Of a stretch of DNA of 44,816 bases, positions 16,559 to 26,320 are shown in pieces. The stretch's first letter is position 1; each line of letters starts with the position of its first letter. Made by a program: the position numbers and the translations under genes. Source of the stretch: Porphyromonadaceae bacterium (lineage in GTDB: Bacteria > Bacteroidota > Bacteroidia > Bacteroidales > CAMTPD01); NCBI GenBank assembly GCA_003447595.1, contig DLYT01000148.1:40028-84843 (forward strand), read 5' to 3'. The notes under the pieces are model-generated. The model was not told the DNA's origin. It saw only the letters and a program-made list of their open reading frames with translations, and ran no database searches.

Positions 16559-17830
16559 CTAAAAGCTTAGAATGAACTTGTGCAAATGGTCTGCATATTG
16601 ATATTTGATCTCTACTTGATATGCGCCACAGATTGATTTAATGATAGATAGCCCTAAGCCCGTAGATTCTCTTTTTCTTTTTCCTGCAAAAGAGAAACGT
16701 TTGAAAAGCTTTTCTTCATTCAATGAAACATTATCTCCTGAATTGGCAAAAATTATTTGATGTTCATTTATTGTTATTTTAAGTAAGCCTTCGGGCTTGT
16801 TATGTACCATCGCATTCTTGATCAAATTAGTGACAAGAATTTGGGCAAGTGTTTCATCCATTTGCCAAATGATACAAGCATCCTCCTCGATATCGACTTT
16901 TATATTCTTGTGTTCATAGATCTCTTCGAGGTTCTTTGCTATTTGCTTAATAATACTGTTTACATTTATCGCAACGGTATTGTGAAACTGACCGTTTTCG
17001 ATGCGACAAAGTAGTAATAGTGTTTTATTTAGCTTCACACTGCGTTGTAAGGTTTCATGCATTTCAAACATTTCCTTCATTTGTTCTTCCGTACAATCCG
17101 GACTTTGAGCCAAGTATTCAAGCTTGTTCATGACGATAGCCAAAGGAGTCTGAAGTTCGTGAGATGCGTTTTCCAGGAATTCTTTTTGCTGCTCAAATAC
17201 TTCTTCATTTCTATTGCTCATTTGGATTACCGCCCTATTTAGAATTGTGAATTCTTCGATAGGTGTAGTTTTGGGAAGTGCTTCATTCTTTCTTCCCAAT
17301 GTATATACGTTGAGCCAGTCGAGAAGTTTATATAATGGAGCCAAACTCTTATTAAAGATGTAATAGATCGTGATTACAATGCTTAATAAAAGTACGACAT
17401 ATAAGAATGATATCTGTTTTAGAAACGTAGCAATCATATCATCTTTCTCTACCGTTGAAGTCATCACTTGTACTTCGTAAAATGAGTCATCTTTACCTTT
17501 GAAGGCTGATTTTAGCATTCGGATAGGCTCGTATTGCAAAGCTGATTCAAAGAAAATAAGCGTATCAAGGTATTGTTCTTTGTATTCGATTGCTTCCTCG
17601 CGAGGAATCTCGCGCAGCTGATATAAATTCATGATACCATTGTCGCTGAACGTATCGTTTTCGTCTGTAAGTTTACTGCGTATAATTGTTTCTTTAAATA
17701 TGCGTAAACTTTCATCCATTGCCCCGTCGATCTCGTCAATTACATAGACGAAAAAGATGCAGGCCCAGAAGGAAACAATAACGAACAAAGCAAGGGCTAT
17801 TCGTAAGATGGTATAATGAATTAATTTCAT
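16559..17830 (-). CDS. two-component sensor histidine kinase
   Basis: 423 residues. Two membrane helices (about 10-31 and 140-160) flank a periplasmic sensor of about 110 residues. The cytoplasmic part has a HAMP-like link, the HisKA domain with phospho-acceptor His224 in NASHELQTPLA, and a HATPase domain with the N box NLIKNAMVHNKPEG, a short G1 region (ANSGDN) and G2 STGLGLSIIKSI. It starts 25 bases after the response regulator gene and is co-transcribed with it. The pair is followed by two PepSY-like genes, so the signal may concern the envelope; this is inference. Confidence 0.92.
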   Translation of the reverse strand: MKLIHYTILRIALALFVIVSFWACIFFVYVIDEIDGAMDESLRIFKETIIRSKLTDENDTFSDNGIMNLYQLREIPREEAIEYKEQYLDTLIFFESALQYEPIRMLKSAFKGKDDSFYEVQVMTSTVEKDDMIATFLKQISFLYVVLLLSIVITIYYIFNKSLAPLYKLLDWLNVYTLGRKNEALPKTTPIEEFTILNRAVIQMSNRNEEVFEQQKEFLENASHELQTPLAIVMNKLEYLAQSPDCTEEQMKEMFEMHETLQRSVKLNKTLLLLCRIENGQFHNTVAINVNSIIKQIAKNLEEIYEHKNIKVDIEEDACIIWQMDETLAQILVTNLIKNAMVHNKPEGLLKITINEHQIIFANSGDNVSLNEEKLFKRFSFAGKRKRESTGLGLSIIKSICGAYQVEIKYQYADHLHKFILSF

Positions 17831-17855
17831 GCTTAATTGGCGCTAGTAACGAAGT

Positions 17856-18536
17856 TTAATCTAATAATTCGAGTTTGTAACCAAAACCATAAACAGCTTT
17901 GATTTCTATTTTAGCTTCTGATGTTTTTAATTTTTTTCTCAGATTCTTTACCTGCGAATAGATAAAGTCTAGACTGTCGGCCTGGTCAATATTGTCGCCC
18001 CACACAGCCTCAGCTAAAGCTGTTTTGCTAATTGTTCTATCTGGATTGATGGCAAAGTAATAAAGAAGGTCAAACTCTTTTCGATTCAGAATAAGCTCTT
18101 CAGAGTTGATATATACACGATGTTTATCCGGATAAACAGTTACGTTTTCCAGTTCTATTTTGTTATCGCCATCACTTTGCTTTCGTCGAATTACAGATTT
18201 TACACGTGCATGCAATTCGGCAAGATGGAAAGGTTTCGGTAAGTAATCGTCTGCTCCAAGATCAAGTCCATGTACTTTGTCGTCTATAGAGTCTTTGGCC
18301 GAAACAATAATAACACTGTCTTTCTTTTTTAAGTGTTTTATTTGTTCAAGCAAATCAAGCCCGCTACCTCCCGGAAGCATGATATCTAATAGTATACAAT
18401 CATAATCGTAGTCGCTTATTTTAGCTAGACCAGATTCATAATCATCAGCGGTTTCCACAATAAAGCGATCTCTCTCTAGTGATTTCTTTATGGTTTCGCG
18501 AAGTCCGGCTTCGTCTTCAATAATTAAAATCTTCAT
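17856..18536 (-). CDS. OmpR-family response regulator
   Basis: 226 residues. Receiver domain residues 1-115 with the acidic pocket (IIEDEAG), phospho-acceptor Asp51 in CILLDIMLPGGSG, the conserved Ser/Thr and Lys (IIVSAKDS, DYLPKPF). The C-terminal winged-helix DNA-binding domain spans about 130-226 (VYINSEELILNRKEFDLLYY, DFIYSQVKNLRKKL). Partner of the kinase immediately downstream; promoter candidate TAGTTTTG on the minus strand at 18566-18559, without a clear -33 element. Confidence 0.93.
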   Translation of the reverse strand: MKILIIEDEAGLRETIKKSLERDRFIVETADDYESGLAKISDYDYDCILLDIMLPGGSGLDLLEQIKHLKKKDSVIIVSAKDSIDDKVHGLDLGADDYLPKPFHLAELHARVKSVIRRKQSDGDNKIELENVTVYPDKHRVYINSEELILNRKEFDLLYYFAINPDRTISKTALAEAVWGDNIDQADSLDFIYSQVKNLRKKLKTSEAKIEIKAVYGFGYKLELLD

Positions 18537-18723
18537 AAAAATAATCTTCCTAATAAGACAAAACTACATATTTAATTTGAAATAAGTAGGTTGGTTTTAT
18601 GAATTTAAACAAATGACTAACTTGTTAAGCTGTATTTAGAAGATATGAACCTAGCTACTTAATCTATTTAATAATCAAACATTGTATTAAGATCGTCAAT
18701 AGACCTCATTGTCAGAATGAAAG

Positions 18724-18770
18724 AAGCTTATCAGAATAGGGATGTATTTACTCTACTCCGATAAGCTTCT
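18724..18770 (-). terminator. hairpin downstream of the PhoR-like kinase gene
   Basis: GAAGCTTATC (18724-18733) and GATAAGCTTC (18761-18770) are perfectly complementary, with extra pairs inside. Read on minus it lies 22 bases after the kinase stop codon and is followed by CTTTCATTCT, a weak T-rich tract, so it probably terminates the regulator-kinase transcript. Confidence 0.65.
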
Positions 18771-18791
18771 CAATATGAAACGTGAAAATAT

Positions 18792-20576
18792 TTATAAAGA
18801 ATAAGAGATCTTTTTCTTGAGTGTAAAGATAAATTCAAGACCTCCATCCGCTCTATTCTTCGCAGAAATCTCTCCTTTATGAAAGTTGACACCATTCTTT
18901 ACAATTGCAAGTCCAAGTCCGGTTCCACCAATCTTTCTACTACGACCTTTGTCGACACGATAAAAACGTTCGAACAAGCGGTTCAGATGCTCTTCTTGTA
19001 CACCACAACCTGAATCAGAAAATCTGAAGTAGTAATATGATTCGTCTTCTTTGAAGCAAGCGACTTCGATGGTTATATTGTCTCCCGCATAAGCGATTGC
19101 ATTATCAAAGAGATTTCTGAATATGGAATAAAGTAATGAATGATTACCGTGTATTATCAGATTACTTTGTAGGGCAATATCTGTTTTTATATGCTTCGCT
19201 TCGATTTGTTGCCCGCATTCACGCACAATCTCATGTACCATATTTGAGATGTTAATATCGCTGAGATCAAACATCTCGGTGGCTTCCTCCATTCGATTCA
19301 ATACAGAGATGTCTCGCAACAAATCGGCCAATCGGGTCGATTGAGAGAAACATCTTTCAAGGAAGAAACGCATTTTTTCTGCATCTAAGTTCGGATTTGC
19401 TAAAATAGTTTCCAAGTAACCTTGGATAGAGCTCACCGGAGTTTTTAGCTCATGAGCCACATTTTGAGTAAGCTGGCGTTTTAGACGACTTTCTTCTTCC
19501 ATTCTAGAAATATCATTGATTGAGATTTCATAGCTGTTGTCTAGAAACAGAATCGTCTTTATTTGATATATCTTGCCATTCTTGTCGATAGTCAGAGTGT
19601 CACGAAGCACTTTGTCTCGATGTTCTGTATTTCTCATTCCTTTGGATAAGAACGAGTAAAGCGGACCAAATTCAGGAATCGTCAAAACATCTTCCGCACT
19701 TACAACAGACTTGTCAGAAATAACATTCGCCATTTGCAGAAATAAGATATTTGAAAGTATTTCTTTTCCATCGCTTTTAAACATTCCGAATCCTTCCTTA
19801 GAGTATTTGAAATGCTTCATAATCTTATCACGCTCAATCGAAAGCTCCTTTTTAGCCTTTACTTGCTTGTTATATAACGAAACTACAAGCTGAGAAATAT
19901 CTCCCAACTCATTATTCGGAAATTTATAAGCAATCTTTTCGGGAGCTTCTTCCGATTTAATATTCTGAGCAAAATCTCTTAGTTCGGAGATTGTACGTCC
20001 AATACTGCGGGTATATCGAAGAAGTACAAAAATAAACAGCACGATAAGTGTTGCCATGAAATAGATAAAACCTTTGTCCGTCTTAAGTTCATCACGAACA
20101 TAGGTGTTATATGGAAGTGCCGTACGAATGATATATCCACCTAGACGACTTGCCGAGTAGAAATAGCGCAATTTGTTCGTATCGGAATCTCGAATTGCAT
20201 TCCCCTTTCCGGTGTCGAGCGCTTTTCGCACTTCCGCACGGTTGTTGTGGTTATCATATTTCGAGGCATCGCCTGTATTATCATACAGCACTTTGCCCGA
20301 TGTATTCATAATTGTAATACGTAGTTCCTTTTGCGGTATCTCCGAAACGAACAGTGTACACTGTTCATTCATGTCTTTGTTTTTTGAGACACGCTGAAAC
20401 AATTGATTGTTGTAATTGAGCAAAACACTATCTAGTTTCTCTTGAGCAAATGCTTTCTCTCGGTTATACTGAAACGTAACCACGCATAAGACAAAAGACA
20501 AAAACATGGTGAGAATTGCCCAAAATATCTTTTGGTTAAATGAAACTCTAGGTTTTCTATCCATCAAATTAGTCAT
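18792..20576 (-). CDS. PhoR-like sensor histidine kinase
   Basis: 594 residues (an internal Met at residue 5 is an alternative start). Membrane helices at about 18-36 and 169-187 enclose a periplasmic sensor of about 130 residues; then come a HAMP-like region (188-235), a PAS-like domain (about 245-355) and HisKA with His375 in VAHELKTPVSS. The HATPase has NLFDNAIAYAGDN (N box), SDSGCGV (G1), RLFERFYRVDKGRSR and GGTGLGLAIVKN (G2). Domain order matches PhoR/WalK-type kinases. It follows the response regulator gene by 78 bases on the same strand. The specific signal (phosphate or other) is not shown by the sequence. Confidence 0.92.
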   Translation of the reverse strand: MTNLMDRKPRVSFNQKIFWAILTMFLSFVLCVVTFQYNREKAFAQEKLDSVLLNYNNQLFQRVSKNKDMNEQCTLFVSEIPQKELRITIMNTSGKVLYDNTGDASKYDNHNNRAEVRKALDTGKGNAIRDSDTNKLRYFYSASRLGGYIIRTALPYNTYVRDELKTDKGFIYFMATLIVLFIFVLLRYTRSIGRTISELRDFAQNIKSEEAPEKIAYKFPNNELGDISQLVVSLYNKQVKAKKELSIERDKIMKHFKYSKEGFGMFKSDGKEILSNILFLQMANVISDKSVVSAEDVLTIPEFGPLYSFLSKGMRNTEHRDKVLRDTLTIDKNGKIYQIKTILFLDNSYEISINDISRMEEESRLKRQLTQNVAHELKTPVSSIQGYLETILANPNLDAEKMRFFLERCFSQSTRLADLLRDISVLNRMEEATEMFDLSDINISNMVHEIVRECGQQIEAKHIKTDIALQSNLIIHGNHSLLYSIFRNLFDNAIAYAGDNITIEVACFKEDESYYYFRFSDSGCGVQEEHLNRLFERFYRVDKGRSRKIGGTGLGLAIVKNGVNFHKGEISAKNRADGGLEFIFTLKKKISYSL

Positions 20577-20654
20577 CGGTTGTATGGAAGTCTGATTTTT
20601 TCTTGTCAGAAGATAATGAAAAAGTATAATTATTCGTTATTGTTTTGAGAGGCA

Positions 20655-21344
20655 TTAACCCTCAAAACAATAACCAAAGCCTAAGCGTGTTACAATGTTC
20701 TTACCGTACGGACCTATCTTTTTGCGAAGGCGGGTAATATTAACATCAATGGTGCGATCGAGTACATAGACTTCATCTTTCCATATTCGAGATAAAATTT
20801 CTTCTCTCGAGAAAACGTTGCCTTTGTTTTCGAGCAATAGCTTTAGTATCTCAAATTCTTTTTTGGTTAGAGTTACTTCTTCTCCATCTATACTCGCTTT
20901 GATTCGTTTTATATCAAGGCTCAACGTTTCATAAGTCAGGAGTTCGCTTTCCTCTACTTGTGGTTTTGCGGCAGCAGTTCTACGTACAACAGCTTTTACG
21001 CGCGCCATAACCTCTTTGATAGAAAAAGGCTTTGAGATATAGTCGTCTGCGCCAAGATTGAATCCGGTAAGCATGTCGTTTTCTGTATCTTTGGCTGTAA
21101 GGAAGATGATCGGTATACGAGCCGTTTTTTCGTTCTTACGAAGCATATTCGCCATCTTGAATCCTGAAATCTCACCCATCATGACATCAAGAAGCAATAA
21201 ATTATACTTTGTAAGATCAAGCGTAAGGGCCTCTTCCGCACTATTTGCAGTATCAACGTCGTAACCTTCTATTTCCAGATTGAATTTAAGGATCTCGCAA
21301 AGATCTTCTTCATCATCAACGACCAAAATTCTAGTTGTTGCCAT
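20655..21344 (-). CDS. PhoB/OmpR-family response regulator
   Basis: 229 residues. Receiver domain with the acidic pair (VVDDEED), phospho-acceptor Asp53 in LLLLDVMMGEISG, the switch Thr (IIFLTAKD) and Lys (DYISKPFS). The winged-helix domain (about 132-229) shows VTLTKKEFEILKLLLENKGNVFSREE style sequence, VLDRTIDVNITRLRKKIG and GFGYCF, which are the usual DNA-recognition and wing elements. It precedes and pairs with the PhoR-like kinase. Confidence 0.93.
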   Translation of the reverse strand: MATTRILVVDDEEDLCEILKFNLEIEGYDVDTANSAEEALTLDLTKYNLLLLDVMMGEISGFKMANMLRKNEKTARIPIIFLTAKDTENDMLTGFNLGADDYISKPFSIKEVMARVKAVVRRTAAAKPQVEESELLTYETLSLDIKRIKASIDGEEVTLTKKEFEILKLLLENKGNVFSREEILSRIWKDEVYVLDRTIDVNITRLRKKIGPYGKNIVTRLGFGYCFEG

Positions 21345-21538
21345 TTATAAACGTTTTGAATTATGTGAGTCAAAATTGTTACAGATAACTATAACGATGG
21401 TCTAAATCGCATAGATTGTACATCTGCGTTACAAATATCTAAAAAATATCCGCTAACAAAGGATTTAAGATATTACAATTCTGTTAATTTTATTTCGAAC
21501 AAGCATAAGGTAGCTGCTGTTTCATTTCATTGTTGTGA

Positions 21539-21546
21539 TACTTTTG
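21539..21546 (+). promoter_or_regulatory. possible -7 promoter box of the AddB-like gene
   Basis: TACTTTTG fits TAnnTTTG and sits about 30 bases before the chosen ATG. No good TTTG partner occurs 19 bases upstream, so this is tentative. Confidence 0.35.
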
Positions 21547-21577
21547 CGTATACTTGTATTGCAAAAAATCCAACAAT

Positions 21578-24526
21578 ATGAAACCGTTTCTCTATCAGGT
21601 AGCCGAAGTTTTTTATCAACATCATAAAGACGAGCTCACTTCGTATGCGTTTGTCTTTCCCAACAGACGTGCCGGTATTTTCTTTCAAAAATACTTGGTA
21701 CAGGTAGCAGGTAAACCGATGTTTTCCCCAACAATCGTAACGATTAATGACTTGTTTCAGAAGTTATCGGGTAAGCAAACAGCCGATAGAGTGGGGATGT
21801 TGTTTCGATTGTATGATATCTTTATTGCACACAGCGGCTCGAAAGAAACATTTGATGAGTTTCTATATTGGGGAGAGATGCTCTTATCCGACTTTGACGA
21901 TATAGACAAATATATGGTTGATGCGGCACGTTTGTTTAGCAACATCTCGGATCTTAAGAACATTGATAACGACTTCGACTTCCTTACCGAAGAGCAAATC
22001 GCAGCAATTCGCAAGTTCTGGTCTACCTTCAATCCCGAGCGTTTGAGTGGTAACCAAAAAGAATTCCTGGCAGTGTGGGAAGTTCTTCTAGCCATCTATA
22101 CAGAATTCAAAGAAAGCTTGGCCGAAGATAAGATCGGTTACGATGGGATGATCTTTCGCGAAGTAGTAGAAGAAGCCAAAGCCGGAAAAGAGTTTGCGTT
22201 GCCGTATAAAAAGATTGTTTTTGTAGGGCTCAATGCATTGTCTACAAGTGAAGAGCAATTCCTATTGTACCTTAAGAATCGAAATCTTGCCGACTTCTAT
22301 TGGGATTATGATTCGGACAAGATAACAGACCGCAACAACCGTTCATCTTATTTCGTAGATAAGAACAAACTCATTTATCCATCTGCATATAAGATTGTAG
22401 AGGAACCACTCCGCGATCAAACCATTGAGGTGATTGGCGTACCTTCGGGGGTAGGACAAGCCAAATATGTGTACTCCTTATTGAGCGACATATACAAACA
22501 AGACAGTGTAACCTCATTAGAAGCAATGAAAACGGCGGTAGTATTACCGGACGAAACACTGCTGATGCCTGTGCTGCACTCCATACCCGACAACTTTCAG
22601 CGCATCAATGTAACCATGGGTTATCCGTTAGCATCTACACCGATTGCCCTGTTGATGGAAAATATTCTCGATCTTCAGAAGAACATTCGCATGGTTAATG
22701 GTGGTGTATGCTTCTATTATAAATATGTACTACCCGTATTGAATCATCGATACGTTGCTGCATCGAATCCCGATTTAGTGGTTGGCATAGCATCAGACAT
22801 CGTAAAGAAAAACAGAATCTATGTAACCGAAGCCGAATTAGACAAGTCACCTTTGCTTCGGGTTCTATTTAAGCCGATCCAAAACAAAGAAGAAGTTTCC
22901 GATTACTTGATCCATGTACTGGAAGAATTGGCAAAGATCCTGGTTGAGAATTCGCGCAAGAATGCTGTCGCAAAGCAAATGGAGGAAGAAGATTCCGTGC
23001 AACTGTCTTTGTTTGAAGAAGCCAGACAAACATCGGACGAAGAGGCACAACTTTCGGGAAGAGAAGCGATGGATGGAGAATTTATCTTTCACTACTTTAC
23101 GATGGTAAACCGAATGAAAGATGTAATGCAACGTTACGGACTCAACATTCAACTCGACACTTACTTCCGACTCTTGAAGCGAATGACCGATGGAATCTCG
23201 ATTCCGTTCAGGGGCGAACCGTTGTCGGGACTTCAAATCATGGGGGTACTTGAAACGCGTGCGCTAGATTTCGATAACTTGATCATCCTTTCGATGAACG
23301 AAGGTATCTTTCCGGTAAAGAAAACAGCCAATACATTTATACCCTATAACCTGCGTCGCGGGTTCGGACTTCCTACCTACGAGCACCAAGATAGTGTCCT
23401 TGCTTATCACTTCTACCGTCTTATCTATAGAGCCAAGCACGTCTCTTTGGTATACGATACACGAAGCGACGGGATGAAGACGGGCGAAATGAGTCGTTAT
23501 ATTCACCAGCTTCGTTACCATTACAAAATACCAATCCAAGATAAGCTTCTTGTCTACAACATCTCGCAAGGTGATACACCAAGCATAACGGTAGAGAAGA
23601 ATGAAGAGATTCTAAAGAAACTCAGCGTCTATAAAGAAGGAGGATACAAATCACTGTCGGCAAGTTCGATCAGTAATTATATAGACTGTCCGCTTCGTTT
23701 CTTTTTTGCCACGGTAGAGGGAATGCGAGAAGATGAAGAAGTAACAGAGCGCGTAGAAGCCGATCGCTTCGGTAGTATTTTGCACAAAGTACTGGAGGAG
23801 TTGTACAAACCATTAGTGGGTCATGTGGTAACGGCCGATTTATTGCATAAAATACGAAAAGACAAAAAGGAAATAACGCATGAGATAGAGAAAGCATTCG
23901 CCGAGATCTTTTTCAAGAGTGATACCGTGCGTCCGCTCGAAGGAGAGAACTACCTCATTAGTCAGGTTATTTATAAATACATCGATAAGTTACTGGCAAA
24001 GGATGCCAAGCTAACACCTTTTACCTATATCGAAAGCGAAAAGCTTATTCAAACACATTTCGCTCTATCAGATGGAACACGTGTACGTATGAAAGGATTT
24101 ATCGACCGTGTGGATGAAGTAAATAAGCAAGTGCGTATCATCGACTATAAAACAGGGAAAGCCGAAAAGACATTTAAGGAAATAGCCGACTTGTTCGACT
24201 CGGAACTAAAAGACCGACCAAAGGCTATCATGCAGGTGTTTACCTATGCACTACTTACGATGGACGAATTCAAAGGCAGAGATCTTGCACCGGGTATTTA
24301 TACCGTTAGGCAGATATTCACAGATGCTTTCGATCCGGCCATTTATCACCAGACGGCACCAAAAATCAAACATCAGGTAGACTCGTTTGCTCCGTATGCG
24401 AAAGAGTTTGAAGAAAAGTTGCGGTCATGCTTAGATGATATCTTTAATCCGGATATTAACTTCAACCAGACCCTAAACGAGAAAAACTGCGAATATTGTC
24501 CTTTCAAGACAGTGTGCAATAAATAA
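21578..24526 (+). CDS. AddB/RecB-like PD-(D/E)XK nuclease family protein
   Basis: About 982 residues from the ATG at 21578; an in-frame TTG at 21554 overlaps the likely transcription start. The N-terminal half resembles a degenerate UvrD-type helicase (AFVFPNRRAGIFFQKYL takes the place of a Walker A; DFDNLIILSMNEGIFP and TRSDGMKTGEMSRY in later motifs), as in AddB. The C-terminal nuclease begins SASSISNYIDCPLRFFF and includes MKGFIDRVDE and VRIIDYKTGKAEK, the D and (D/E)xK catalytic motifs. One Cys in IDCPLRF and three in CEYCPFKTVC near the C-terminus match the four-Cys iron-sulphur staple of AddB-like enzymes. Such proteins act in processing of double-strand ends for recombination. The helicase partner AddA/RecB is not next to it here. 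Confidence 0.88.
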   Translation: MKPFLYQVAEVFYQHHKDELTSYAFVFPNRRAGIFFQKYLVQVAGKPMFSPTIVTINDLFQKLSGKQTADRVGMLFRLYDIFIAHSGSKETFDEFLYWGEMLLSDFDDIDKYMVDAARLFSNISDLKNIDNDFDFLTEEQIAAIRKFWSTFNPERLSGNQKEFLAVWEVLLAIYTEFKESLAEDKIGYDGMIFREVVEEAKAGKEFALPYKKIVFVGLNALSTSEEQFLLYLKNRNLADFYWDYDSDKITDRNNRSSYFVDKNKLIYPSAYKIVEEPLRDQTIEVIGVPSGVGQAKYVYSLLSDIYKQDSVTSLEAMKTAVVLPDETLLMPVLHSIPDNFQRINVTMGYPLASTPIALLMENILDLQKNIRMVNGGVCFYYKYVLPVLNHRYVAASNPDLVVGIASDIVKKNRIYVTEAELDKSPLLRVLFKPIQNKEEVSDYLIHVLEELAKILVENSRKNAVAKQMEEEDSVQLSLFEEARQTSDEEAQLSGREAMDGEFIFHYFTMVNRMKDVMQRYGLNIQLDTYFRLLKRMTDGISIPFRGEPLSGLQIMGVLETRALDFDNLIILSMNEGIFPVKKTANTFIPYNLRRGFGLPTYEHQDSVLAYHFYRLIYRAKHVSLVYDTRSDGMKTGEMSRYIHQLRYHYKIPIQDKLLVYNISQGDTPSITVEKNEEILKKLSVYKEGGYKSLSASSISNYIDCPLRFFFATVEGMREDEEVTERVEADRFGSILHKVLEELYKPLVGHVVTADLLHKIRKDKKEITHEIEKAFAEIFFKSDTVRPLEGENYLISQVIYKYIDKLLAKDAKLTPFTYIESEKLIQTHFALSDGTRVRMKGFIDRVDEVNKQVRIIDYKTGKAEKTFKEIADLFDSELKDRPKAIMQVFTYALLTMDEFKGRDLAPGIYTVRQIFTDAFDPAIYHQTAPKIKHQVDSFAPYAKEFEEKLRSCLDDIFNPDINFNQTLNEKNCEYCPFKTVCNK

Positions 24527-24535
24527 TAGACAAAG

Positions 24536-24566
24536 AAAACGGCAACAGAATGTTGTCGTTTTTTGT
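24536..24566 (+). terminator. intrinsic terminator after the AddB-like gene
   Basis: AAAACGGCAACA (24536-24547) pairs with TGTTGTCGTTTT (24551-24562), loop GAA, followed by T residues. It lies just after the stop at 24526 and before the next gene, which would therefore need read-through or its own promoter. Confidence 0.85.
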
Positions 24567-24595
24567 TTCTGAGAAAAGAAACAGAACGTTTGCAT

Positions 24596-25231
24596 ATGCA
24601 GCAAGTAAGAAATTATTTTCAGAAAACCCGTGTCGAAACCTTTTCCGACGGAATCTTTGCAATCATAATAACGGTACTCGTTCTTGAGTTAAAAGTACCC
24701 GTAATTAAAGATGTTACCAATCGCGCAGAGCTATTAAATGGACTTTGGCTTCTCATGCCCAAGATCATCAGTTGGATTATCAGCTTCCTTACCGTAAGTG
24801 TGATGTGGGTGAATCACCACCGACTATTCAAGATGTTCAAAGTTTTCAATAACGGTCTGTTTTGGGGCAATGCATTGTTGCTTCTCGCTGTATCCTTCAC
24901 TCCTTTTCCTACGGCCGTGTTAGGAGATTATCACCACAACGAAACCGCTGTGTTGTTTTACGGATTCTCCATGGCTCTATGCAATGGAATGTTTTCGGCA
25001 GTTCAAATCTATGCATTCATGCATCCCGAGATCTTAGATCCCGACATTGATGTTCCTCGGTTCAAACGCAAAACCATTTACTCCATAGCTTTCGGTCCGT
25101 TATTATACATAGCGGGAGCATTGTTGTCGTTTGTCGATCCTGTAATTTCTTTTGTTACCTACTTCTGCATCCCGATCTATTTTATTTTTCCACATGCAAT
25201 AGAAGAACTAGAACTTAAGAAAGAGGCATAA
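24596..25231 (+). CDS. TMEM175-family integral membrane protein (probable potassium channel)
   Basis: About 211 residues from the ATG at 24596. A TTG at 24563 lies within the upstream terminator stem and is unlikely to start translation. The family mark is in the first helix: ETFSDGIFAIIITVLVLELK, which has the FSDG motif and Ile-rich pore-lining helix of bacterial TMEM175 channels. About six membrane helices are visible; bacterial members have one six-helix repeat and form tetramers that conduct K+. The gene is convergent with the AraC-type regulator, 19 bases apart. Confidence 0.85.
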   Translation: MQQVRNYFQKTRVETFSDGIFAIIITVLVLELKVPVIKDVTNRAELLNGLWLLMPKIISWIISFLTVSVMWVNHHRLFKMFKVFNNGLFWGNALLLLAVSFTPFPTAVLGDYHHNETAVLFYGFSMALCNGMFSAVQIYAFMHPEILDPDIDVPRFKRKTIYSIAFGPLLYIAGALLSFVDPVISFVTYFCIPIYFIFPHAIEELELKKEA

Positions 25232-25250
25232 TCTCATTGCACCAAGTAAA

Positions 25251-26156
25251 TCAGCTTTCTTGCAGTTTATACGCACCGGGCGACATTCCCGTATGATGCT
25301 TAAAGTATTTACCGAAAAACGATTGCGTAGAGAAGTTGAGAATGTAAGCAATCTCTTGTATACTCTTATCCGAATAGCGGAGCAATGCTTTCGCTTCAAG
25401 TATCACAAACTCATCAATCCAGTCGGCCGCAGTTTTTCCGCTTACCTCTTTTATAAGAGTAGATAAATACTTTGGGGTGATTGAGAGTTTGGAAGCATAA
25501 AAACCCACATTACGCTGTTCTTTGTGATGGTCAGAAACCAGCTCCATAAAGCGTTTGAAAATGAGTTCCCGTCTACTTTGTGCCGAACTGTCGTCTGCTT
25601 GATGTATAAACTCTTCTTTGTTTAAGATGGAACTAATCCGATATACCATCGCGCCGCTGAGCTTTTGAATCACTTCCTTTGTATACTTCGCATCGGGCAT
25701 GGTCAAAGCCTCTTCGAGCAATTCCGTATATAGTTTCAAGCTGTGCATCTCTTCATCATTCAGTTTCAGACAAGAGCGATTTTTAAATTCCACGTAGATC
25801 GGAACCAGATTACGCATATCAATATGCATCTCACGCAAAAAGTTTTCCGATACGATAAAGGCACGCATCTCCAAATCATCCGATATGCTTTTGATTTGAA
25901 TGATGTTTTCCGGAAAATTGATCACCATCATCCCCGCCGAAACTTCAAACTCATTCAAGTTGATACTAAGCTTGCCGGTCCCGCCCATGCATATACCAAT
26001 AATATACGCATTCAGTTTACTAGGAAACCGAAACATCGATTGCTGCAACGGCTCATGCGGATCGCAAATTATAAAATCATCGTTGCCTTGTTCGGGTGTT
26101 CCAAATAACTCTTTCAGTCGGGCTATGGAGAATAGATTTAGATCTTCGTTGTTCAT
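25251..26156 (-). CDS. AraC-family transcriptional regulator
   Basis: 301 residues. The N-terminal half is a cupin-like ligand or dimer domain (FRFPSKLNAYIIGICMGGTG, MVINFPENIIQI). The C-terminal about 100 residues carry the two helix-turn-helix units of the family: VGFYASKLSITPKYLSTLIK and IQEIAYILNFSTQSFFGKYF, ending with TGMSPGAYK. It is divergent from the RND efflux operon starting at 26321, 164 bases away, an arrangement that usually means the regulator controls the neighbouring pump genes and possibly itself. Confidence 0.92.
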   Translation of the reverse strand: MNNEDLNLFSIARLKELFGTPEQGNDDFIICDPHEPLQQSMFRFPSKLNAYIIGICMGGTGKLSINLNEFEVSAGMMVINFPENIIQIKSISDDLEMRAFIVSENFLREMHIDMRNLVPIYVEFKNRSCLKLNDEEMHSLKLYTELLEEALTMPDAKYTKEVIQKLSGAMVYRISSILNKEEFIHQADDSSAQSRRELIFKRFMELVSDHHKEQRNVGFYASKLSITPKYLSTLIKEVSGKTAADWIDEFVILEAKALLRYSDKSIQEIAYILNFSTQSFFGKYFKHHTGMSPGAYKLQES

Positions 26157-26201
26157 TTTGGCATGTTTTTGGTACGAATATATATCAATTACGGGGTTTA
26201 A

Positions 26202-26238
26202 ATGTTCATTTAGTACAATTATTCGACTTTTAGAACAT
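26202..26238. promoter_or_regulatory. inverted repeat in the AraC / RND intergenic region
   Basis: ATGTTC (26202-26207) and GAACAT (26233-26238) form an inverted repeat with 25 bases between, roughly in the middle of the divergent promoter region. It could be an operator for the AraC-type protein. Short match, so low confidence. A near-consensus -7 box CAATTTTG lies at about 26281-26288. Confidence 0.3.
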
Positions 26239-26320
26239 CTCTATCGTCCAAAAGATCTTTCCACTCCGTTTACTTTCCATCAATTTTGCATAAAAAATAA
26301 GACTGTTTAAGTAAGAAGGT

